Source: Chloroflexota bacterium
GTDB taxonomy: Bacteria > Chloroflexota > UBA6077
Assembly (NCBI GenBank): GCA_021806765.1
Contig: JAJZQR010000189.1
Location: forward strand, 1 to 10,208
Length of the DNA: 10,208 nucleotides
Direction of reading: 5' to 3'
Shown here: positions 1 to 6,208 of the stretch, one piece after another
Numbering within the stretch: position 1 is the stretch's first letter
How the letters are laid out: each line of letters starts with the position of its first letter
The notes under the pieces: model-generated
What the model was told of the DNA's origin: nothing
Database searches by the model: none
Seen by the model: the letters and a program-made list of their open reading frames with translations, nothing else
Program-made: the position numbers and the translations under genes

Positions 1-54
1 AACAAATGAAATGCCCGCGGCAGGCTGTTAAGTCCTGTCCTTCTGGTTACCTTT

Positions 55-99
55 GCTGGCTGGCGACGCCTGGTTAAGGGGTGTCGCCAGCCAGCTTTT
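55..99 (+). terminator. Strong hairpin with T-run, rho-independent terminator
   Basis: A perfect 13-bp inverted repeat, GCTGGCTGGCGAC (55-67) and GTCGCCAGCCAGC (83-95), encloses a 15-base loop and is followed on the plus strand by TTTT (96-99). The T-run orientation fits termination of a transcript entering from the left edge. The same hairpin lies about 30 bases past the stop of the leftward gene at 126, so it may also end that operon, although the minus strand lacks a U-run after the stem. Confidence 0.75.
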
Positions 100-125
100 G
101 GCCTAGCGAACTGGATGCCGTGGCC

Positions 126-1001
126 CTACTTGCGAGGGGCTACCGCGTCCAGAACCGCCTGGATCTCGGAGTCAGTGACCTTGACGTAGGATTGGCTCAG
201 AATTGGCTTGTTGTCCTCGGTGGTCAGGATGTCATAGCCAGGGGTGCCGGGGATGTTCCAGTCGTCCAGCGCCGGCTCGATGATGACGTTGGGGTTGAAG
301 CGCCAGCCCAGATCGTAGACCGCTTCGGGGTTCTTGCCCATGTGAACGAGCTTGCCGGTGTACTTTCCATGGACCAGGTAGACGTTGGGGCAGGTGTAGT
401 AGATCTCCCAGCCCTTGTCAGCGATCGACTCGGCGGCGAGCTTCTTGAGGATGTCGGGGTGTACGCTGGAGTAGACGTTGATGTGGGTGTGCACGACGTT
501 GGGCTTGGTGGCCCATTCGAGGCCCTTCTGCCAGTGCTCGGAGCGGAAGTACTTGCGGATTGCCTCCTCTTCGGCCGGTCCTACCTGTCGGAATGGGAAG
601 CCTGCATAGTACTCCTGCATGTAGGACTTGTTCCAAACGCAGAGATTGCAGCCACTCTCCCCCTTATCACCGCCACTGGTGGGGGCGAGGACGACGTCCG
701 GGTTGTAGAACCAGTTGAAATCGTAATGGGCCAACCCCTTGGGCTCGACGCCGTGCAGGGAACCCTCGACCTCCGGCTTTGGGGCCAACCAGTCGATCCT
801 CCGCGCGTTGGGGTAGCCTCGGGCCTCGAAGTAGCCGACGATAAGCTTCTCCACGGCCACTGGGTCCACGCCCATCTCCACGTAGATGTGGGCATGGGTA
901 TTCCGTGGGTCGGGGTCCTGGGTCAGAGCCGCCACCATGCGGCGCCACTGGTCGCCCTTGAAGTAGCCAATCAGCCCGTCAACGATCCTCTGATTCTGCA
1001 T
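126..1001 (-). CDS. Unrecognised duplicated-module protein, family member A
   Basis: I do not recognise this 291-residue protein. It is a clear full-length paralog of the protein at 9298-10167. It is built from two similar modules. Module 1 has YFKGDQW (13-19), THAHIY (35-40), GSLHGVEPKG (80-89) and YDFNWFYNPDVVL (93-105). Module 2 has YFRSEHW (151-157), HTHINVY (171-177), VHPDILKKL (180-188), GKLVHMGKNPEAVYDLGW (216-233) and FNPNVII (235-241). A linker carries CNLC (118-121), and C204 is also shared. The repeated His-x-His and Cys-x-x-Cys could bind metal, which is inference. No signal peptide or membrane segment is seen, so it is probably cytosolic. The start at 1001 matches the paralog; the upstream ATG at 1019 would translate the GGAGGT ribosome-binding sequence. 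It lies 27 bases after gntR1 in one operon. Confidence 0.85.
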   Translation of the reverse strand: MQNQRIVDGLIGYFKGDQWRRMVAALTQDPDPRNTHAHIYVEMGVDPVAVEKLIVGYFEARGYPNARRIDWLAPKPEVEGSLHGVEPKGLAHYDFNWFYNPDVVLAPTSGGDKGESGCNLCVWNKSYMQEYYAGFPFRQVGPAEEEAIRKYFRSEHWQKGLEWATKPNVVHTHINVYSSVHPDILKKLAAESIADKGWEIYYTCPNVYLVHGKYTGKLVHMGKNPEAVYDLGWRFNPNVIIEPALDDWNIPGTPGYDILTTEDNKPILSQSYVKVTDSEIQAVLDAVAPRK

Positions 1002-1028
1002 GGTCCACCCTACCTCCATTAATAATTC

Positions 1029-1778
1029 TCAAGAGGTCTCCGAGCCCTGGTTGCCGAACGCCTTCTCCTCGTCCGCGGCTTCAGAGAAGAAGGCTGAGAA
1101 TGGCCGTTTTTCGTAGCGGACAGCTTGGGTAACGATGTTGGGATACTCTTTGTGATCGAGGCTGAGGAGCAGGTTGGCCGCATCCTTGTCCCTTCGCTCA
1201 ATTGCGTCCAGAAGCTGAGTGTGGTAGCGGTGATCTCGCTCCCACAACTCGGGCGAAGAGGTCTGTACGGTCCGCCAGTAGCGTTGCCCAGCGTCGAAGG
1301 CATCCATAACCATTCGTTTGATCATGGGGCAGCGCGCCGGTTCGAGGAGCAGATCGTGGAACAGGCGATGGGTCCGCGCATAGGAATCCCAATCGTCCCG
1401 ATCCTTCAACTCACCCAGGCTGGCGAGGGTGCTCCTTAGGCTCTGCAGTTGCTCTTCGGTGATGTTGTCCATTAGCGGTTGGAGGATCGCCTGCTCAAGG
1501 GCGGCCCGGATCATCGTTAGCTGCCTGAGATCGTTGAGAGACAGCTTCGTCACCTGGGCAGCAGCACGAGGCCTGACGATCAAGAGTCCTGCCGCCTCGA
1601 GCTTGAGGAACGCCTCGCGCACGGGGGTGATGCTGATCCCCATCTGCGAGGCGATCTCCGACTCGGTGATTTTCGCCCCTGGGGCTAATTTCCCCTGCAG
1701 TATCAAGTCGCGCAAGTTCTCGTACACGCGATCAGTCAGGGTCGTTCTAGAGTCCAGTTTCGGAAGGGGGATGCTCAT
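1029..1778 (-). CDS. GntR-family transcriptional regulator, FCD subfamily (copy 1)
   Basis: This 249-residue regulator has an N-terminal winged helix-turn-helix (about 10-80; TDRVYENLRDLI, then ITESEIASQMGIS and TPVREAFLKL) and a C-terminal all-helical FCD ligand domain (about 85-225). FCD domains usually bind a metal through Asp-x3-His plus two further His. Here the corresponding residues appear to be H137, H141, H186 and H209, so Asp is replaced by His. The ATG at 1778 is chosen because AAGGAG lies six bases upstream and because it gives the same N-terminus (PKLDS at 6-10) as the paralog at 5373. The in-frame ATG at 1784 directly abuts AGGAG and is less likely. The gene lies immediately behind a promoter with a perfect palindrome, suggesting autoregulation. 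It is probably cotranscribed with the protein ending at 126. The effector is unknown. Confidence 0.93.
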   Translation of the reverse strand: MSIPLPKLDSRTTLTDRVYENLRDLILQGKLAPGAKITESEIASQMGISITPVREAFLKLEAAGLLIVRPRAAAQVTKLSLNDLRQLTMIRAALEQAILQPLMDNITEEQLQSLRSTLASLGELKDRDDWDSYARTHRLFHDLLLEPARCPMIKRMVMDAFDAGQRYWRTVQTSSPELWERDHRYHTQLLDAIERRDKDAANLLLSLDHKEYPNIVTQAVRYEKRPFSAFFSEAADEEKAFGNQGSETS

Positions 1779-1789
1779 CTCCATCTCCT

Positions 1790-1807
1790 TATCTTAGATC
1801 TAAGATA
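1790..1807. promoter_or_regulatory. Operator 1, perfect 18-bp palindrome
   Basis: TATCTTAGATCTAAGATA is its own reverse complement over all 18 bases. It begins at the -10 hexamer of the leftward gntR1 promoter and ends one base before the AGGAG ribosome-binding sequence. A protein bound here would cover the -10 box and the transcription start, fitting repression. Two 17/18 copies occur at 2166 and 5290, also on promoters. Inferred ligand: the GntR proteins of this window. Confidence 0.85.
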
Positions 1808-1830
1808 GTGCTTCGCGCTCGGCTTGTCAA
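1802..1830 (-). promoter_or_regulatory. Promoter of gntR1-family A operon
   Basis: On the minus strand, TTGACA (1830-1825), a 17-base spacer and TATCTT (1807-1802) form a sigma-70-type promoter. Predicted initiation falls within the operator near 1795, giving a leader of under 20 bases to the start at 1778. The exact -35 box, spacing and -10 box recur upstream of gntR2. Confidence 0.75.
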
Positions 1831-1839
1831 GCCTTTGTC

Positions 1840-2052
1840 GTGGCCCGTACGGACCACTTCTCGTGCATTATTGTCAGGAAGGGGTGGCTCGAGCGTCAGT
1901 CCAGATGGCTCATGATGGCGTACATGATACGTTCGCAGCTAGCGTTGTCTTGGAAGGAGTTCCTGGGTCGGGTGCGACGACGAACCTCATTGAAGGGCGC
2001 TCGATGGTGGAAGAAGGTCTTTCACCAAGAATACATCAACTCTAATCCGTAG
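1840..2052 (+). CDS. Doubtful small basic protein or gene remnant
   Basis: A 70-codon frame from GTG encodes a basic, tryptophan-rich peptide (LSWKEFLGRVRR at about 36-47, then ARWWKKVF). Its composition looks more protein-like than a random frame, but no Shine-Dalgarno sequence precedes it, the start is arbitrary, its G/C third-position bias is weaker than in the neighbours, and I recognise no family. It overlaps an alternative frame from 1824. It may be the end of a lost gene or chance. It sits between two divergent operator-bearing promoters. Confidence 0.15.
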   Translation: MARTDHFSCIIVRKGWLERQSRWLMMAYMIRSQLALSWKEFLGRVRRRTSLKGARWWKKVFHQEYINSNP

Positions 2053-2142
2053 TGTATTGTCGATGCTCATGAGTCCACCCTGCCCTTGCCCGCTCCAGGG
2101 AATCAGGGGAGCGCACCCGATGCAGATGCCGCGACAAATAGC

Positions 2143-2171
2143 TTGACAAGTTGAACCTCGGGTACTAGCTT
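2143..2171 (+). promoter_or_regulatory. Promoter upstream of IclR remnant and aminotransferase
   Basis: TTGACA (2143-2148), a 17-base spacer and TAGCTT (2166-2171) repeat the build of the other two promoters, with one change in the -10 hexamer. Transcription would start near 2178 and run through the decayed IclR gene to the aminotransferase at 2784, giving a leader of about 600 bases. No better promoter is evident nearer that gene. Confidence 0.65.
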
Positions 2172-2183
2172 AGATCTAAGATA
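2166..2183. promoter_or_regulatory. Operator 2, 17/18 match
   Basis: TAGCTTAGATCTAAGATA differs from the perfect site at 1790 only at its third base. The central 12 bases CTTAGATCTAAG (2169-2180) are still a perfect palindrome. It begins at the -10 box, as in the other two promoters. It probably places the aminotransferase-SDR pair under the same GntR control. Confidence 0.8.
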
Positions 2184-2186
2184 TTG

Positions 2187-2649
2187 ATGCAGGCATGTGG
2201 AGATCGTGGGCTCGACGCGCACTCCTTCAACCGTGCAGCTCCACAACGGCCACCATTGACAACGACGCTCCGCATACGGCGACACCACAGTTGCACAGCA
2301 CTGGTCAAGGCGATTCTCGCCTACAGGCAGGATACCGAGATCGAGCACTTACTTGGCGCGCGAGCGTCAGATGCATATACGCCGAAGACGCAGACCATCC
2401 CAACGGCGCTGCTGGCTGAACTCGCCTTGACCCGCCAGCGTGGCTCTGCGCCGTGGACGACGAGGAGCACCATACTGGCGTGCGCTGCCTGGCAGCACCG
2501 GTGCACGACTTCAGTCGCCGGGTGGTGGCGGCGTTGAGTATCTCTGGTCCGGCCACCAATCTATCTGCCGCCGACACCCTGAGATATGCCGCGGAGGTGT
2601 GCGCTGCGCGGGCACCCCGTCGCAACACCTGCGCCATCTTAGGGACTGA
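2187..2649 (+). pseudogene. Decayed IclR-family regulator, effector-domain remnant
   Basis: Conceptual translation across two frame changes reads like the C-terminal effector domain of IclR regulators. From about 2268 one frame gives CTALVKAILAY, then TPKTQTIPTALLAELALTRQRG, matching the family's TALGKA-lLAy and yTp-Ti-d---Ll-eL---R-rGya pattern. At about 2450 the reading moves to another frame (from 2453): VDDEEHHTGVRCLAAPV, then VVAALSISGP, typical of the IclR core. Near 2610 it shifts again to end in QHLRHLRD and a stop at 2647. The N-terminal helix-turn-helix half is absent and family-like sequence cannot be traced left of about 2190. The gene is therefore inactive. Its broken 5' end lies directly beside the promoter at 2143, which suggests a deletion joined that promoter to the remnant. 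Frame changes from sequencing error would not explain the missing N-terminus. Confidence 0.65.
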
Positions 2650-2783
2650 GATAGCGTTGCTGCGGGTGGGCTGGGGTCGCCCGCCCCTGGCCTAGGATTG
2701 CGTCCTAGCAAGGACGAGCGTGACCGGAACAAAGAGATGCTGTGGCTCGGGACATCGATCATCGATGATAGGAGGAAGCGCCG

Positions 2784-4127
2784 GTGGACAAGCCCTTGCG
2801 CAGCTTTGCGCGGTCACTACAGGCCTACGAGCGGGCTAAGAAGACGTTGCCCGGTGGGGTCGGCGGCAATGCCCGCAGTGCAGAGGCGGGCTGGCGTCCC
2901 CATCCCATCTTCATGGCCTACGGCCAGGGCTCGCATATCTACGACGTCGACGGCAACGACTACATCGATTACCTAGCCGCCTTCGGTCCCCTCATCTTGG
3001 GCCACAAACCACAGACGGTACTTCAAGCCGTCAAACGTGTCCTCGACGACATGGGTTCTATGCTTGGCGCGCCGCACCTACTGGAGACGAAGACGGCCGA
3101 GCTGGCGGCTGCGGCCGTTCCCTGCTGGGAGCAGGTGCGCTTCGCCAACACCGGCTCCGAGGCAGTAATGGCATCCCTCAGGATTGCCCGCGCCTACACT
3201 GGCCGGCCAAAGATCCTCCGTTTCGAGGGTCACTTCCACGGTCAGGGCGACGTCATTCATTGGAGTGCCAAGCCGCCTCTGGACAAAGCAGGTCCTGAAC
3301 GCTCGCCTTCGCCCACTCCGGGGAGCGCTGGCATTCCCGATGTCCTGGCCCAGACGCTGATCGTGCGTCCGTGGAACGATGCGCAGATCCTGGAGGATAC
3401 GATAGGCGAGCACTGGCACGAGATAGCGGCGGTCATCTGCGAACCGGTGATGGCCAACTGCACCGTCATCCCACCCCGCCCGGGCTATCTCGAACTGCTC
3501 CGTCGCCTCACTGCCGAGAAAGGCATCGTGCTCATCTTCGACGAGGTGAAGACCGGCTTTCGCCTGGCCCTCGGCGGTGCCCAGGAGCACTATGGGGTGA
3601 CGCCCGATCTGTCCGTAGCCGCGAAGGCTCTTGCCGCGGGCTTCCCCGTCGCTGCGGTGGGCGGCAGACGGGATCTCATGGACGTCATCACTCAGAACCG
3701 CGTGATACAATCCGCTACCTACCACACCAACCCGGTCAGTATGGCCGCCACGTACGCCACCCTCAAGGAGCTCAACCGGCCTGGACTGTACCAGGAACTG
3801 TTCGCCGCCGCCGAGCGTCTACAGGGTGGCCTGCAAGTGGCTGCAAGGGAGCTCGGCGTGCCGACGGTGATTCAGGGGGTAGGCCCGGTGTTCCAGATAC
3901 TATTTGCCGACCGCCCCGTCCATAACTACCGCGAGGTGGTGGCCCATACCCGACCCGAACAGTACGCCCGCTTTTGGAGTGCGATGCTGGAGCGCGGCGT
4001 CTATTTCAACCCTGTTCAACAGGAGTGCTGGTTCGTCTCCACCGCCCACACGGAAGAGGACGTACAGGCGACGGTCGAGCGCGCACGGGAGGCTCTGGCG
4101 CCCCTTTGCAAGTCGGGCGCCTCGTGA
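2784..4127 (+). CDS. Class III aminotransferase, glutamate-1-semialdehyde-aminotransferase-like
   Basis: This 447-residue PLP-dependent fold-type I enzyme resembles HemL-type aminomutases and related catabolic transaminases. Visible motifs are GSE (124-126) for phosphate binding, EGHFHG (148-153), EPV (220-222), FDEVKTGFR (252-260) with the pyridine-nitrogen Asp253, and the Schiff-base Lys281 in AAKALAAGFP. TYHTNPVSMAA (312-322) matches the family's phosphate-contact region. The GTG start lies eight bases after GGAGG (2771-2775). It has no haem-synthesis neighbours and lies 48 bases ahead of an SDR gene, downstream of operator 2. A catabolic or biosynthetic transamination of an amino acid or amine is therefore likelier than tetrapyrrole synthesis, although a 2,1-aminomutase activity cannot be excluded. 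Location is cytosolic; the substrate is unknown. Confidence 0.9.
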   Translation: MDKPLRSFARSLQAYERAKKTLPGGVGGNARSAEAGWRPHPIFMAYGQGSHIYDVDGNDYIDYLAAFGPLILGHKPQTVLQAVKRVLDDMGSMLGAPHLLETKTAELAAAAVPCWEQVRFANTGSEAVMASLRIARAYTGRPKILRFEGHFHGQGDVIHWSAKPPLDKAGPERSPSPTPGSAGIPDVLAQTLIVRPWNDAQILEDTIGEHWHEIAAVICEPVMANCTVIPPRPGYLELLRRLTAEKGIVLIFDEVKTGFRLALGGAQEHYGVTPDLSVAAKALAAGFPVAAVGGRRDLMDVITQNRVIQSATYHTNPVSMAATYATLKELNRPGLYQELFAAAERLQGGLQVAARELGVPTVIQGVGPVFQILFADRPVHNYREVVAHTRPEQYARFWSAMLERGVYFNPVQQECWFVSTAHTEEDVQATVERAREALAPLCKSGAS

Positions 4128-4175
4128 TCCGGCGATCGACGAGTCAATACCGTCAGAACGGAAAGGAGCATAAGA

Positions 4176-4931
4176 GTGAAGCTCAGCGGTAAAGTAGCCC
4201 TCGTGACCGGCGCCAGTCGTGGCATCGGCCGGGCCACAGCCGTGGCGTTGGCGCGCGAAGGGGCCGACGTGGCGGCCAACTTCGTGCGGGATGCCGCGGG
4301 GGCCGAGGCCACAGCCGAGGCAGTGCGGGCCGTCGGGAGGCGCGCGGTGGCGGTCCAGGCGGATGTCACCCAGCGGGCGCAGGCGGAGGCCATGGTGGCG
4401 CGGCTGGTCGAGTCGTTCGGGCGCGTCGACATTCTCGTGTGCAATGCTGGTGTCCTTACGCGCTCTCCCTTCCTCGAGCTGGCCGACGAGGAATGGGAGA
4501 GAGTCATCTGTACTAACCTCAAGGGGCCGTTCGTGGTCGGCCAGGTAGTGGCCCGGCAGATGGTGAAGCAGGGGCAGGGCGGGAAGATAATCAACGTTAC
4601 CTCAGAGGTCGCAGAGCGCATCCTGCCCAATCTCAGCCATTACTGCGCGTCCAAGGGCGGTCTGCGCCAACTCACTCGCGCGATGGGTCTGGAACTGGCC
4701 GCCTACGGCATCAACGTCAACGCTGTCGCCCCCGGCACGACCGAGACGGACATCAACCGAGACCGCCTCGCCCTGCCGGAGGAACGCAACTGGCGCTTGT
4801 CCAATATACCCGCGGGGCGCTTCAACCAGCCGGAGGAAGTGGCGGCGGCGGTGGTCTTCCTCGCCTCGCCGGGTTCCGAGACCATGGTCGGGGCCACCAT
4901 TGCCGTCGACGGCGGCTCGACAATCGTTTGA
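4176..4931 (+). CDS. Short-chain dehydrogenase/reductase, FabG-like classical SDR
   Basis: This 251-residue protein has normal classical-SDR length. It shows the dinucleotide motif TGASRGIG (11-18), NAG (90-92), and the catalytic tetrad Asn114, Ser143, Tyr156 and Lys160 (YCASK). The end, VDGGSTIV, is typical of FabG-type enzymes. It would oxidise or reduce a hydroxyl/carbonyl group with NAD(H) or NADP(H) in the cytosol. The GTG start is fixed by AAAGGAG (4162-4168) seven bases upstream. It follows the aminotransferase by 48 bases on the same strand and probably shares its transcript. A stand-alone FabG of fatty-acid synthesis is unlikely here because no other fatty-acid gene is present. Its substrate may be linked to the aminotransferase product, which is inference. 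Confidence 0.92.
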   Translation: MKLSGKVALVTGASRGIGRATAVALAREGADVAANFVRDAAGAEATAEAVRAVGRRAVAVQADVTQRAQAEAMVARLVESFGRVDILVCNAGVLTRSPFLELADEEWERVICTNLKGPFVVGQVVARQMVKQGQGGKIINVTSEVAERILPNLSHYCASKGGLRQLTRAMGLELAAYGINVNAVAPGTTETDINRDRLALPEERNWRLSNIPAGRFNQPEEVAAAVVFLASPGSETMVGATIAVDGGSTIV

Positions 4932-4964
4932 GGTTCGGATCTACCAGGACGCTGCCGTGGTCGC

Positions 4965-4998
4965 CAGTGGATGGGGCCCTGCTGGGACCCGTCCACTG
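4965..4998 (+). terminator. Hairpin after the SDR gene, possible terminator
   Basis: CAGTGGA-T-GGG (4965-4975) pairs with CCC-G-TCCACTG (4988-4998) in an 11-bp stem containing one T-G wobble. CCC/GGG pairing in the loop may extend it. It begins 33 bases after the SDR stop. No T-run follows, so it may be a weak or factor-aided terminator or an RNA-stabilising 3' hairpin. Confidence 0.45.
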
Positions 4999-5029
4999 AG
5001 CGACATCCCTCCACTACCCCAAAGAAGTA

Positions 5030-5104
5030 GTACTCCGAAAATGGGCGGCTTCTCCCCCAGCCTCGGGCTGGTCGATGCACTAACGCTAGCTCCGCCCGGA
5101 GTAC
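5030..5104. other. Nested inverted repeats, possible structured element
   Basis: GTACTCC (5030-5036) pairs with GGAGTAC (5098-5104), and GGGCGG (5043-5048) pairs with CCGCCC (5092-5097). Inside lies a perfect hairpin, CCAGCC-TCG-GGCTGG (5057-5071). Together they can fold into one branched stem. No reading frame or known RNA motif explains it. The rest of the gap 4932-5372 holds the hairpin at 4965 and the promoter/operator at 5267-5307; nothing else was seen. Confidence 0.4.
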
Positions 5105-5266
5105 CCACTTGTCCCCTCGCGGGTCGGATGGGCCAACAGTGTGCCTCATACATGGGGCATATCCTGCCGCCACACGCCTCCGCCTCGACCGGCAAAGCCT
5201 CATAGAAGACGACGAACCGCTCCGGCCTCTCCTCACCGGTCTTTAGAAGATGTTTCGCAAAAACCC

Positions 5267-5295
5267 TTGACAGGCCCCCCGGGCATTGCTATCTT
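5267..5295 (+). promoter_or_regulatory. Promoter of gntR2
   Basis: TTGACA (5267-5272), a 17-base spacer and TATCTT (5290-5295) match the gntR1 promoter exactly in both hexamers and spacing. An A-run (GCAAAAACCC) lies just upstream. Initiation is expected near 5302, about 70 bases before the gntR2 start. Confidence 0.75.
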
Positions 5296-5307
5296 AGATC
5301 TAAGATC
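5290..5307. promoter_or_regulatory. Operator 3, 17/18 match
   Basis: TATCTTAGATCTAAGATC differs from the perfect site at 1790 only in its last base. It starts at the -10 hexamer, so binding should block gntR2 transcription. This implies autoregulation of gntR2, cross-regulation by gntR1, or both. Confidence 0.82.
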
Positions 5308-5372
5308 TGGGGTCTCAATCACGTGGATGCTCGGCGACATCATGGCACCGGCGACGACGCCAAGGAGGCGAA

Positions 5373-6173
5373 ATGGCCTTTGGTCTACCCAAGCTGGATT
5401 CAAAAACCACCCTCACAGACCGAGTGTACGAGGCGCTACGTGACTTGATCCTCCGCGGCGAATTGGCGCCGGGGACCAAGATCACCGAGTCGGAGATTGC
5501 CTCGCAAATGGGTATCAGCATCACTCCGGTTCGCGAAGCCTTCCTCAAGCTCGATGTGGCGGGCCTACTAGTAACCCGAGCCCGGGCCGCAGCCCAGGTG
5601 ACTATGCTCTCGCTCGATGACCTGAGGCAGATATCGATGGCCCGCGCCGCCCTAGAGCAGGCAATGCTTGGTCCCCTCTTGGACAATATCACCGAGGCCG
5701 ACCTTCGGACGATCAGGGGTATCTGGGAGAGACTGGGAGAGCTCAAGGATAAGTGTGACTGGGAAACCTACACACGCACCCACCGCACCTTTCACGAGTT
5801 GATCCTCGAGCCAGCGAGCTGTCCTTTGATAAAGCGCATGGCTATGGAGGCCTTCGACAGCTGCCGGCGATACTGGCGGACTGTGCAGACTTCGTCGCCC
5901 GACATGTGGGAGCGAGACCATCGCTACCATGGGCAGCTTGTGGACGCCCTCGAGCGAAGAGACAGAGAGGCGGCTTGTTTGCTTCTCGGCCTTGACCACC
6001 GAGAGTATCCCGAGCTCGTGAGCCAGGGCGTACTCTACGAGAGGCGGCCATTCGCTTCCTTCTTCTGCGAAGCAGCAGAGCAATCGAGGCAGTCCGATAG
6101 CCCTGAGTCAGCAACCAGATCGCGGCGGGCGCCGACCGCTGGGAATACCGGTCACAGGCTGGCTAAGGGATAG
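5373..6173 (+). CDS. GntR-family transcriptional regulator, FCD subfamily (copy 2)
   Basis: This 266-residue paralog of the regulator at 1778-1029 aligns without large gaps over about 235 residues. The helix-turn-helix is identical in both, from ITESEIASQMGIS (37-49) through the recognition helix TPVREAFLKL (51-60). The FCD half differs more, so DNA specificity is probably shared while effector response may differ. Putative metal ligands H137, H141, H186 and H209 are the same as in copy 1, again with His in place of the usual Asp. The last 25 or so residues are a Ser/Arg-rich tail unlike copy 1. The ATG has AAGGAGG (5362-5368) four bases upstream. A promoter with operator 3 precedes it, implying auto- or cross-regulation. 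It may also control the dehydrogenase-amidohydrolase genes downstream. Confidence 0.93.
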   Translation: MAFGLPKLDSKTTLTDRVYEALRDLILRGELAPGTKITESEIASQMGISITPVREAFLKLDVAGLLVTRARAAAQVTMLSLDDLRQISMARAALEQAMLGPLLDNITEADLRTIRGIWERLGELKDKCDWETYTRTHRTFHELILEPASCPLIKRMAMEAFDSCRRYWRTVQTSSPDMWERDHRYHGQLVDALERRDREAACLLLGLDHREYPELVSQGVLYERRPFASFFCEAAEQSRQSDSPESATRSRRAPTAGNTGHRLAKG

Positions 6174-6191
6174 ACTCACGCGAGCAGTTCC

Positions 6192-6208
6192 AGGCCACGA
6201 TGGCCTTT
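6192..6208 (+). terminator. Short hairpin after gntR2, weak terminator candidate
   Basis: AGGCCA-CGA-TGGCCT is a perfect 6-bp stem with a three-base loop, 18 bases after the gntR2 stop. It is followed by only two further T residues. It may partly end the gntR2 transcript, or be chance in GC-rich DNA. Confidence 0.25.

Noticed and set aside
81..1022. 313-codon open frame on the plus strand
   Set aside because: It is the antisense of the family A gene. The minus-strand frame has a clear full-length paralog at 9298-10167, while this one has no recognisable motifs and no ribosome-binding site.
3371..3925. 184-codon plus frame inside the aminotransferase
   Set aside because: It is an out-of-phase shadow of the aminotransferase, rich in Arg, Pro and Gly as such shadows are.
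2784..4127. Assignment as hemL of tetrapyrrole synthesis
   Set aside because: The motifs fit the wider GSA-aminotransferase-like group, but no haem genes are near and the gene lies with catabolic-type dehydrogenases under a GntR operator.
4703..5236. 177-codon minus-strand frame across the end of the SDR gene
   Set aside because: It is Ser/Arg-rich shadow sequence opposite the SDR and runs into the foldable intergenic region; it has no recognisable domain.
1029..6173. Possible mobile element bounded by the two GntR copies
   Set aside because: The copies are diverged paralogs in opposite orientation. No transposase, terminal inverted repeats or target duplications are visible.
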